Source of the DNA: Bdellovibrionaceae bacterium UBA1609
Lineage (GTDB): Bacteria; Bdellovibrionota; Bdellovibrionia; Bdellovibrionales; UBA1609
NCBI GenBank assembly: GCA_002321895.1
Contig: DCMZ01000015.1
Span: 1-64,000, forward strand
Length of the DNA stretch: 64,000 bases
Reading direction: 5' to 3'
Each line of letters opens with the position of its first letter. The stretch's first letter is position 1. The translations under genes and the position numbers were made by a program. The notes beneath the pieces were generated by a model. It worked only from the letters and a program-made list of their open reading frames with translations, had not been told where the DNA came from and did no database searches. This document shows, one piece after another, positions 47,544 through 54,859 of the stretch.

Positions 47544-49511
47544 ATGAAACAATCAGAAACAAAACAAACACTACTTGTGTTTGGTCTATTTGCTGCCCTA
47601 GCTTTTAATATCTCGGGTTTTCAAATGACCACCCTACAAGTGGCCCAATTAGAAGAGGGGAACACCTCTCTATCCAGTTTAGACAATGATCGACGCATTA
47701 TGCGAGATCGTGGTCAAATCACATCAGAGACTATAAGTGGCGGTCAAACCGACTCTGATAGTATCAATGTAAAATTAGGTAACGGTAAATCCCAACGTGT
47801 AAAACTAAAAGCCGAAGAAGCCTATTCTCAAACAGAAGTCACATCTGAGCAAAGACGACAAAACCAGCTGAATGCGAGACGTTCTAGAAACACAGATAAT
47901 AATTCTATTTTTGGATCTACTGCAGGCAGCTTTCAAATCGCAACTGGCGCAACCTCGACACCAACAACTGTTTCCACCAACTATGATGATCTCAGACAAC
48001 CTCGCACCAACGAACTCGTAAGTAAACATAGAGGTGAGATGGAAAGAGCTACAACTCTGAATCAAGAGCTTCAAACTCTTATAGATGCCAAACGTGACCT
48101 GATTCGCGATGGCGCCAGTGACGCCGACGTTGAAGCGAAGCAAGACGAAATTGACTCTAAGAAAAACCAAGTGCTTGCTCGAGTGAATGAAGCCAAACGC
48201 ATAGAAAACTACATCCAGGAATACCGACGCGTTGTTAAGATTCAAGTGGAAGATCTTCCCGAAGGCTTTTGGGATGTATGTACTGATAACTGTGATGCAA
48301 GTGCATTGGTCGGTAGTGAGTACTCCATGCTCAACTCTGAAGACGTTGATGATGTATCATTAATGAATGAAAACTTGATCGCAAGTCTTGAAGACTTTGG
48401 CTCTGTGGCTGAAGCTCTAGACGCAGCTAAACAAGCCATTAAAGATAAAAACTCAGCCAACACTCGACAAATTCGTCGTCTGCAAGCTGACATTAACAAA
48501 CGTAAAAAATGTTTGGTCGATGAAGACCTCACCACTAAAGTTCCCTCTAAAGAACGCCACGAGTGCTGGATGGACCTTTTATCCTCTCTTCAAGGCGAAA
48601 GTGAGCCTTGGTTATACAAAGACGAAGACGAGCGCGAGAGACTTATGCGCACGGCTGCCAATAAGTTAAAGCCTTACCTACGTAAAGGTAACTTGGCGGA
48701 TCGTTTAGAAAAAATTGACGATGTACTGGATATCTTCGACGTGAGTGTTTCCAACAACGACTATGACATGTCTTATGTCGACGAAGGCATTGAGCCTATC
48801 GTTGGTAACTTACTTGTCGAAAGATACAACACGCAAACCCTACCAGAAGTTCGTAATGCAGCACAGACCTACAGCCAAGCGAGATACTACGGTGCTGAGA
48901 ACAAAGACATCATCGCTCAAATGGAAAATGTGTTTCAACGTAATGGAATCAACAACTATGTATACAGTCGACATATTGATCCGGAGCAAAGAGATCAGGC
49001 ACGCATTATTTCTAGAAGCGCCATCGATATGTACTGCGGAGCTAGAACTAACTTGAATCCCAACTATCCCGCATCTACGTATGACTGGAACTGTGCCAAT
49101 GCAAATCGCGGTGGATACACATCCGGACAAGACATCCTTATGAACTTAGACAGCTTAAGCTACAACGATAGTTACATGTCTGACCTCGGTTACGATCGCG
49201 GTCTAACTGACTCACGTAGCTTAATGGACAGAGGATCATTGTTCGACTTCGATCGTAATATGAGCTCTAACCGTAGACCGCTAGATCGTAACAGTATGGC
49301 TGGTATGAGCTACGATAATGGTCGCCGACTAGGCAACACTAACTATGCAAACAATTCCACGTATAACCGCTACGGCAACACGAGAATGGGCAACCAATAT
49401 TCGACTATACAAGGAAATTACACCACGGGATACAACTCGAACTACAACAACGGATTCAACAACAACCCTCGTATCAATGAGTTCCGCTCAAGACGTGGAC
49501 GCTCTTACTAA
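47544..49511 (+). CDS. Large exported coiled-coil protein with Asn/Tyr/Arg-rich tail
   Basis: The protein has 655 residues from ATG 47544, behind AAGGAGAAG. A start at 47439 would add an unlikely leader. A signal peptide or anchor (about 8-26) comes first. A central charged helical region follows (about 150-430), rich in heptad-like Glu, Lys and Arg and holding paired cysteines (VCTDNCDAS, KKCLVDE, HECWMD). The tail (about 520-655) is rich in Asn, Tyr, Ser, Arg and Gly (NNSTYNRYGNTRMGNQ) and looks disordered. I recognise no family. A structural or surface role is possible. Confidence 0.8.
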   Translation: MKQSETKQTLLVFGLFAALAFNISGFQMTTLQVAQLEEGNTSLSSLDNDRRIMRDRGQITSETISGGQTDSDSINVKLGNGKSQRVKLKAEEAYSQTEVTSEQRRQNQLNARRSRNTDNNSIFGSTAGSFQIATGATSTPTTVSTNYDDLRQPRTNELVSKHRGEMERATTLNQELQTLIDAKRDLIRDGASDADVEAKQDEIDSKKNQVLARVNEAKRIENYIQEYRRVVKIQVEDLPEGFWDVCTDNCDASALVGSEYSMLNSEDVDDVSLMNENLIASLEDFGSVAEALDAAKQAIKDKNSANTRQIRRLQADINKRKKCLVDEDLTTKVPSKERHECWMDLLSSLQGESEPWLYKDEDERERLMRTAANKLKPYLRKGNLADRLEKIDDVLDIFDVSVSNNDYDMSYVDEGIEPIVGNLLVERYNTQTLPEVRNAAQTYSQARYYGAENKDIIAQMENVFQRNGINNYVYSRHIDPEQRDQARIISRSAIDMYCGARTNLNPNYPASTYDWNCANANRGGYTSGQDILMNLDSLSYNDSYMSDLGYDRGLTDSRSLMDRGSLFDFDRNMSSNRRPLDRNSMAGMSYDNGRRLGNTNYANNSTYNRYGNTRMGNQYSTIQGNYTTGYNSNYNNGFNNNPRINEFRSRRGRSY

Positions 49512-49548
49512 TTCGATTTTTAACACCCATTGTTCATTACTCCACCTT

Positions 49549-49580
49549 AAGTCAGCCCCTACCAGGGCTGACTTTTTTTT
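49549..49580 (+). terminator. Rho-independent terminator
   Basis: Arms GTCAGCCC and GGGCTGAC close a six-base loop and are followed by eight T. It ends the transcript of the coiled-coil protein gene. Confidence 0.95.
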
Positions 49581-49595
49581 ATGCATAGCGGCTCC

Positions 49596-49616
49596 AAAAG
49601 GTGCCTGGCACCTTTT
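49596..49616. repeat. Perfect short palindrome
   Basis: Ten-base arms AAAAGGTGCC and GGCACCTTTT flank a single T. It touches the stop codon of the CBS gene, so it may end that minus-strand transcript. It resembles the elements at 41439 and 60274. Confidence 0.75.
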
Positions 49617-49989
49617 AGCTGATGAAAAAACGTAAGGCGTCCGTAGAGGTAAACACACCCCAGGGGGTACTATCTTCTGCATTTACAATGAGGCTATTTA
49701 TTTTTTTGTCTAACATCAATTGCACCGCTTCGGAAATGTCCGTATCCGCGGAAACACATATAGGCTCATCAGCCATTAGGTCTTCTACAACGGTATCTAT
49801 CCAGCCGTCGGTTCTTTCAACCAAAGCGATGTCTCGATCACTAAGAACACCTACGAGCTTTCCACCATCCAAAACCGGCAGGTGATGACAATCCAACTCC
49901 TGCATATACGATTTGGCCTTGGTAACTAACATATCATGACCAATGGTTTTCGGAAACTGAGTCATATACTCGGAAACAGGTACACTCAC
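49615..49989 (-). CDS. CBS-pair protein
   Basis: The protein has 124 residues made of two CBS motifs: MTQFPKTIGHDMLVTKAKSY with HHLPVLDGGKLVGVLSDRD, then EPICVSADTDISEAVQLM with INSLIVNAEDSTPWGVFTS. CBS pairs sense adenine nucleotides. GTG 49989 is chosen because AAGAGGTG precedes it and it lies just after the stop of the macro-domain gene. An upstream start at 50037 would overlap that gene. The pair is thus one operon. The protein it controls is unknown. Confidence 0.85.
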   Translation of the reverse strand: MSVPVSEYMTQFPKTIGHDMLVTKAKSYMQELDCHHLPVLDGGKLVGVLSDRDIALVERTDGWIDTVVEDLMADEPICVSADTDISEAVQLMLDKKINSLIVNAEDSTPWGVFTSTDALRFFIS

Positions 49990-49990
49990 T

Positions 49991-50476
49991 TTACACCTCT
50001 TTTGCTTCGGTATTCTTTTGAAAGGTTTCATAAACAAAAACAGGAAAACCTACTTCTGAAAAAGCCTCTTCAATTACAGGTTTCACATCTTCCCAAGCCA
50101 ATCCACCGACTCCTGTAGCCACTTTTGGCAAGGCTAAGCTTTTCACATTGTCCGTTTCTGCTTGGGTACGTAGTTCCTTTAACGAACTTCGCAGATAACT
50201 GAGTTTCGCTTTCCCAGGATGGCTATCATTAGAAGGAGGGTGCTCTTGTGTTAACAGATTATAGACGATGGGTCCGCCAGGGCCTTTCCAACTCCATACA
50301 CCCCCCTCTTTTGGGTGGGTCTCTTTACAGAAGTGACGAAAGTCTTTATACATGGCTGGCCATTGCTCCCGTAAAGAGAAGGCTAGTCCCTGTTTAAAAT
50401 TATCATTGGGTGCAACTCCGTGTGCAACCGCTTCCGCTTTCGTTAACAAAATATCTCCAGAAACATATTTGATCAT
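49991..50476 (-). CDS. Macro-domain protein (ADP-ribose binding or hydrolase)
   Basis: The protein has 161 residues from ATG 50476, behind AAGGAG. A start at 50659 is not preferred. The macro fold is seen from IKYVSGDILLTKAEAVAHGV through FKQGLAFSLREQWPAM to LALPKVATGVGGLAWEDV, which forms the ADP-ribose binding loops. The family removes or binds ADP-ribose on proteins or metabolites. No DarT-like toxin gene lies beside it, so a DarG-type antitoxin role is not supported. It is co-transcribed with a CBS protein. Confidence 0.85.
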   Translation of the reverse strand: MIKYVSGDILLTKAEAVAHGVAPNDNFKQGLAFSLREQWPAMYKDFRHFCKETHPKEGGVWSWKGPGGPIVYNLLTQEHPPSNDSHPGKAKLSYLRSSLKELRTQAETDNVKSLALPKVATGVGGLAWEDVKPVIEEAFSEVGFPVFVYETFQKNTEAKEV

Positions 50477-50695
50477 TTTTGATCTCCTTGATGGATTTGT
50501 ATTATTGAAATTCATTTTATATTTTGAATCCCTCTGATCTGCATATGCCCAAACTGTGCCACACAAAAATGAGCTGAGATTCAATCCATTAAGAGTTGAT
50601 TTTAAAATTTCAGGATTTAGGGACTTTTTGTTTCCGATTCGAGGGGTAAATTTACCCAATGGAAGACTAGCACTTCGTCTATGATATAAGGCGAA

Positions 50696-51463
50696 CTACT
50701 GATTCTCTTCTCTCTTTTCTTTCTTCTTTGGAATTATCACATCCCCGAGGGCTTCGCCGGTACCTTTGATCGCCTCACCGGTGCCTTTAATCACTTTACC
50801 CGTTCCTTTAATGACACCTTCTGTGACATCCACCGTGCCCTTACCCACACTTTTGATTTTGTCGGCGAAGTACTGGACTAAATTATCAATTTTCAAACCA
50901 ATACTTATAAATGCCTGAGTCCACAGAATATCACCCCCACCAACGCGGCCCTCTAATCGGATATCTAAATTTTGGTGTACCGCCATAGTCCATCCGTAAC
51001 CAATGCCGTAGGCAAACTTTTGTTCATCCCTGTCTTCATCTGAAATATTTAGGGCACCGACAAATAAACTAAGTGAAGGAGAGTAGATACTGGGATAGCT
51101 CACAAACTGCCATCGTGGTCCAGTTAATATGAGCCCTAGTGTATAGCCGTCTCTCCCACCGACTCCGCCCACCAGATCCCAGTACTGCTGGCAGGTTTGG
51201 GTTTCAGTAAACACACAGTTTCCTACGTGCCAGCCCGCTTTGACACCAGCCCAATACATCGTTTGCTCTTCCCACATAGATCCAAGTTCAATTGCGTATT
51301 CACGTTGTCGAGGCATATAAGGAAAAAATCCATAAAAGGGCTTTCCCTTGTGCAATTGTGATTTTGGAATCACCCCCTCACCGGGCTGAATCACAATTTG
51401 ATTGCCGTCTTCTTCTGCGACAGCAGATAAGCTCACAAATAAAATCAACATTAACCAACGCAT
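50696..51463 (-). CDS. Exported protein with KGTG repeats at the C-terminus
   Basis: The protein has 255 residues with a signal peptide (about 1-16, ending AVA). The middle is beta-rich with aromatic residues (QFVSYPSIYSPSLSLFVGAL, YGIGYGWTMAVHQNLDIRLE), in the style of outer-membrane barrel proteins. Three to four copies of the seven-residue motif VIKGTGK/AIKGTGE follow (about 218-240), then a charged end. I recognise no family. No ribosome binding site is clear. Confidence 0.7.
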   Translation of the reverse strand: MRWLMLILFVSLSAVAEEDGNQIVIQPGEGVIPKSQLHKGKPFYGFFPYMPRQREYAIELGSMWEEQTMYWAGVKAGWHVGNCVFTETQTCQQYWDLVGGVGGRDGYTLGLILTGPRWQFVSYPSIYSPSLSLFVGALNISDEDRDEQKFAYGIGYGWTMAVHQNLDIRLEGRVGGGDILWTQAFISIGLKIDNLVQYFADKIKSVGKGTVDVTEGVIKGTGKVIKGTGEAIKGTGEALGDVIIPKKKEKREENQ

Positions 51464-51500
51464 AGAAAAATTATGTCATAACCCCGATAAGAGTTTGAGC

Positions 51501-51751
51501 CTTTTTCTAACTTTCATTTTTCGTTGGCTAGGACTGTGCTCGACCCGTTTGCGGTGGACTCTACTACCTCGGTACTCTGAGACTTGTTCTTGTTTGCATT
51601 TTTTAAGGATATCGCCTGTGCTCGACCCGTTTGCGGTGGACAATGCGTATCCGGCCTGCGGCAGCTTGCTGACGCTGGACGAAGACGCGTTGTCACCACG
51701 AGCAATGGAAGAGCACAGGCGATATCCTTAAAAAATGAAAGTAAGAAAAAG
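51501..51751. repeat. Three-copy repeat cluster forming a long hairpin
   Basis: A unit of about 40-60 bases occurs at 51501-51559 and 51583-51641 in direct orientation and at about 51711-51751 inverted. The two direct copies share an identical 26-base segment (51534-51559 and 51616-51641, beginning CTGTGCTCGACC). The second and third copies form a perfect 27-base inverted repeat (51597-51623 with 51711-51737), extended by partly paired flanks. The 87-base loop is more GC-rich than its surroundings and is itself partly self-complementary. No plausible gene lies in this 392-base gap (51464-51855). Confidence 0.85.
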
Positions 51752-51754
51752 ACG

Positions 51755-51782
51755 AAAAAAAACCCAGGGGTTTCCCCCTGGG
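51755..51782 (-). terminator. Rho-independent terminator of the porin-like gene
   Basis: On the minus strand CCCAGGGG-GAAA-CCCCTGGG is followed by eight T. It lies about 75 bases past the stop of the porin-like gene. Confidence 0.92.
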
Positions 51783-51855
51783 CCCTGCTTGCCATCGTCG
51801 TGATGTATTCAAGTCGAATTCTATGCTGCCGTACTAAGATGTAACTTAGATGCAA

Positions 51856-53268
51856 TTAAAATGTGATGGCAATCTTTGAAACAAAACCTAATGCAGAGTC
51901 AGTATCAAAATTTGAACTTCCCCCTTCGAAAGCTTTCCCTGGTGTGAAGAATCCCACTTCATTCACCCAGACAAAGTTATCGTCTGATTTATAGTTTAAA
52001 CCTAAATCCACTTCAAAGCCAAGGTCTGTATCACCATCATTGAACTCCTGATTTAGAGTTCCAGTTACAAACTTAGCAGTGACCAACCATTTTGGTTTCC
52101 ATTGATAATTAAAATAAGGAGCTATGTAAGTGGCGTTGCTAATGGCTTCAACATCATAGCCGGTGTTTCCGTTGGCTCCACCTTGGCCGCCGCCACCAAT
52201 AAATCCAGTTTGCAAAAAGTCAGCATTACCTAACTGATGATTGAACAACATCATTGCGATGTCATAGTTGCGGTCAAAGATGAATCCGTCATAACTTTTG
52301 TCGCTGCCTGAATCATCACCCGTAGCTTGACCGGCCTTTATACCCCAAACAAAGCTCTTACCTTGTGGTCGATGTTCAAACTCTAAAGCAAGGCCTGTTC
52401 CTTTGTATTCTACAGAATCACCCAATGCGGTTTTAATTCCAGACTTTCCATCTCGAAACTGAGCTTCAAATCCAATCCTGTAATTCTCTCTGTCGCGATC
52501 GACATAAACACCTAATTGGTTAAAAGAGGCATCTTCTGAAATCGTAGAACTGGCTCCACCAATTAAGTTATTAATATTTGTGTTAATGGCTGCTTTGTTC
52601 ACCCTGCGCATTTGGTAGAACAAACCCATTGCCAATTGATTACCTGGATTTGTGTAGTCCACTTGAAGATTGTACTCACTGGCATCTTCAGCACCGGAGT
52701 TCAGACGACCTTCAACCGTTTTGGCCAATGACGGAGTCACACGAATGTTTCCAAACACCATTTTATAGGCAACCATATCTCTGTTATCAAAATAATGATC
52801 GAAAGCACCGTCACCTTTATTATAGGCAATTCCCAATCCAAAGTGGATAGGAACTCGACCTACAATCAATTGTCCAAACTCATTATTAAGAGTCAGGTAA
52901 AGCTCGTTAACTAAAATGGTTTCAGGATTTTGACGATCAGTGGTGACGGCACTGTCTTCAAAAGTGGTCTCACCCATAGTGTCTCCACCTAAAGTTTGCC
53001 CCACTTGATCTGTGACAGATGAATTGAAAATATTAAAGCGGCTATATATATTGAGCCCATCGGAAGCCACAATTCTTGGTCGCAGTACTAAATGATGAAG
53101 CATATACTCTTTGGAACTCTTCTCAGAATCCAATTCTGAATTACCAATATTTACAAATTCAAATCGATAATTTCCACTCCATTCAACACCAGATGCACTG
53201 GCCAAAGGTCCAGTAAGTAAGATGGCAAATAAAGCGATGAAACGAAACACTTGCGATAGATTTAGCAT
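51856..53268 (-). CDS. Outer-membrane porin-like beta-barrel protein
   Basis: The protein has 470 residues from ATG 53268; a start at 53358 would add a 30-residue non-signal leader. The signal peptide ends PLASA. The mature protein alternates hydrophobic and polar residues throughout, with aromatic girdles (VEWSGNYRFEFVNIG, YRIGFEAQFRD), and ends in the phenylalanine (SKIAITF) typical of barrel insertion. The length fits a 16- to 18-strand channel, in the style of alginate-export-like porins. Substrate is unknown. Confidence 0.82.
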   Translation of the reverse strand: MLNLSQVFRFIALFAILLTGPLASASGVEWSGNYRFEFVNIGNSELDSEKSSKEYMLHHLVLRPRIVASDGLNIYSRFNIFNSSVTDQVGQTLGGDTMGETTFEDSAVTTDRQNPETILVNELYLTLNNEFGQLIVGRVPIHFGLGIAYNKGDGAFDHYFDNRDMVAYKMVFGNIRVTPSLAKTVEGRLNSGAEDASEYNLQVDYTNPGNQLAMGLFYQMRRVNKAAINTNINNLIGGASSTISEDASFNQLGVYVDRDRENYRIGFEAQFRDGKSGIKTALGDSVEYKGTGLALEFEHRPQGKSFVWGIKAGQATGDDSGSDKSYDGFIFDRNYDIAMMLFNHQLGNADFLQTGFIGGGGQGGANGNTGYDVEAISNATYIAPYFNYQWKPKWLVTAKFVTGTLNQEFNDGDTDLGFEVDLGLNYKSDDNFVWVNEVGFFTPGKAFEGGSSNFDTDSALGFVSKIAITF

Positions 53269-53375
53269 TGCAGCCCTTTCTCGTAGAATCGTCGAATACA
53301 AACGCCAGGTCGCTAATGAGTCAATTAAAACATCCGGTTGCCATATAATACAATACAAAGATGGCAGAAGTCGTA

Positions 53376-53406
53376 ATAAAAAAAGTGCGCTCCATCGAAG
53401 CGCACT
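53376..53406 (-). terminator. Rho-independent terminator of the GroES-fusion gene
   Basis: On the minus strand arms AGTGCGCT and AGCGCACT close a seven-base loop and are followed by seven T. It lies about 34 bases after the stop of the GroES-fusion gene. Confidence 0.85.
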
Positions 53407-53439
53407 CTTTAAAATTTATTAATCATTTCTGCCCATTGT

Positions 53440-54279
53440 TTAATCAACCACGCCAAGAATTTCGTGTTCTTTCAACAATAGAAGTTTCTGATCTCGAATT
53501 GTAATGGTTTGACCAGAATGGCGGGATAGCAAAACGGTTTCACCCACCTTTACATCCAGAGGAAAGATTTTTCCGTGTTTGTTGCGACGTCCAATGCCGA
53601 CGCTTAAAACTTCAGCTTTATTTGGCGATTTTTGAGAGGATTTAGGAATAATAATTCCACCCACAGTTTTTTCTTGAATGGTTTCCGTTTTAATCTGCAC
53701 CAAAACTCCATCATAAAGCGGAACAAAAATATCTAACCAATCGTGTTTTTCTCTCTGCTTAGCTCTTCCTGAGCCCAACTTTTCCACCACTTTTGAGGGA
53801 GCCACCCATGCGCTTCCTTTTTTAGCACTCGACTTACTGGCTGCCGCCTTGGTTTTTACAGGTTTAGTCTTTTTGCTGGTCGCTTTTTTCTTAGCTGATG
53901 CCTTCTTTTTGGCCACTTTCTTCTTCGCAGCTTTCTTCTTTACGGCTTTCTTTTTAGTGGCTTTCTTTTTAGTGGCTTTCTTTTTAGTCACCTTTTTCTT
54001 TGCTGTTTTCTTTTTTACAGCTTTCTTTTTAGCCACTTTTTTCTTTGCAGCTTTCTTCTTTACGGCTTTCTTTTTAGTCGCCTTTTTTTTCGCTGACTTC
54101 TTCTTCCCAGCTTTTTTCTTAGTCGACTTTTTCTTAGTGGCCTTCTTTTTAACCACTTTTTTCTTTGCTGTTTTCTTTTTTACAGCTTTCTTTTTAGCCA
54201 CCTTCTTCTTTGCCACTTTTTTCTTTGCTGATTTCTTCTTTACAGCTTTCTTTTTTGCCTTTTTTTTCTTAGTTGCCAC
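53440..54279 (-). CDS. GroES-domain protein with long lysine-repeat N-terminal arm
   Basis: The protein has 279 residues from GTG 54279, ten bases after GAGGAG. Residues about 3-139 are pentapeptides of the form xxKKK (AVKKK, ATKKK, VAKKK), as in bacterial histone H1-like proteins. A Ser/Ala/Lys linker follows (about 140-180). Residues about 183-279 match GroES: VPLYDGVLVQIKTE, VGGIIIPKSSQKSP, EVLSVGIGRRNKHGK, DVKVGETVLLSRHSG and LLLLKEHEILGVV. The mobile-loop region TIQEKTVGGIIIPK is kept. GroES proteins cap GroEL; the arm would bind nucleic acid or acidic partners. It lies in an operon behind two DUF507 genes, overlapping the second. Confidence 0.88.
   Translation of the reverse strand: MATKKKKAKKKAVKKKSAKKKVAKKKVAKKKAVKKKTAKKKVVKKKATKKKSTKKKAGKKKSAKKKATKKKAVKKKAAKKKVAKKKAVKKKTAKKKVTKKKATKKKATKKKAVKKKAAKKKVAKKKASAKKKATSKKTKPVKTKAAASKSSAKKGSAWVAPSKVVEKLGSGRAKQREKHDWLDIFVPLYDGVLVQIKTETIQEKTVGGIIIPKSSQKSPNKAEVLSVGIGRRNKHGKIFPLDVKVGETVLLSRHSGQTITIRDQKLLLLKEHEILGVVD
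53864..54272 (-). repeat. Degenerate 15-bp tandem repeat encoding xxKKK
   Basis: About 27 units of 15 bases encode the lysine arm. The same DNA gives a false Phe-rich frame on the plus strand. Such arrays change length easily by slippage. Confidence 0.85.
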
Positions 54280-54541
54280 GACGCTGAAGCTCCTCTTCAA
54301 AATATTTTTGATACATTACATCCCATTCGGGGCTACCTTCTACCACCCCACGCTTCAAAGAAGCTACCTTTTCTCTTGCCACACGGTCCAAATCCGCCAG
54401 TTCTTTAACAAATTTGGCCATTCCCTGCTTACCAGCACGCATGGCTTTGTCATCGTCATCATAATCCACAAGGTCATCCTGCCAAATTTTATCGATCACA
54501 AGATGGGCTAAATGGCTTTGTCTGTCTTCCGATATATTCAT
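54269..54541 (-). CDS. DUF507-family protein, second copy
   Basis: The protein has 90 residues and is helical and charged. HLAHLVIDKIWQDDLVDY with KVASLKRGVVEGSPEWDVMY fits DUF507, a small family of unknown function. Its ATG overlaps the previous DUF507 stop as ATGA. Its own stop overlaps the GroES-fusion start region, so three products are likely made together. Confidence 0.82.
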   Translation of the reverse strand: MNISEDRQSHLAHLVIDKIWQDDLVDYDDDDKAMRAGKQGMAKFVKELADLDRVAREKVASLKRGVVEGSPEWDVMYQKYFEEELQRRGN

Positions 54542-54816
54542 AGGATGAACCCCTTTTCCTTGGCCAATCTTTGCTTCAGCAGAGGAAACATTTTAAATCG
54601 CTGAAACTCCCCTTGATGCTGACGCTCCAAATCGTCCATCATTTTCATTACCTCATCATCTAATGCTTTTTCGTCGGCCATATTTTGCTTAACCGCTTCA
54701 ATGGCGGAACGCTTTGCCTCCTCTTCAGAGGTTTTAAAGGTCACGACGGACTGGCTTTTCAGTTCATCAAAAATATACTTAATCATTCTTTGGATTTGCT
54801 TATCTGATAATTTCAT
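54538..54816 (-). CDS. DUF507-family protein, first copy
   Basis: The protein has 92 residues and is helical and charged: MKLSDKQIQRMIKYIFDELK and FKMFPLLKQRLAKEKGF match DUF507. It resembles the next protein weakly in sequence but closely in length and helix pattern, suggesting an old duplication. Function is unknown. Confidence 0.82.
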   Translation of the reverse strand: MKLSDKQIQRMIKYIFDELKSQSVVTFKTSEEEAKRSAIEAVKQNMADEKALDDEVMKMMDDLERQHQGEFQRFKMFPLLKQRLAKEKGFIL

Positions 54817-54859
54817 ACTTTGACTCTTTTTCCAGATCCCTCTAAAGTCAAGGGATCCA

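Noticed and set aside
49991..50476. DarT-DarG toxin-antitoxin system
   Set aside because: The macro domain is present but no ADP-ribosyltransferase toxin gene lies beside it.
51501..51751. Retron or CRISPR array
   Set aside because: No reverse transcriptase or cas gene is present, and the repeats are not regularly spaced.
51514..51855. Overlapping frames on both strands in the gap at 51.5 kb
   Set aside because: They cross the repeat cluster and the terminator, and their products have no consistent composition or ribosome binding site.
53849..54511. Phe-rich 220-codon frame on the plus strand
   Set aside because: It is the opposite strand of the xxKKK repeat; the minus-strand frame has a GroES domain and operon context.
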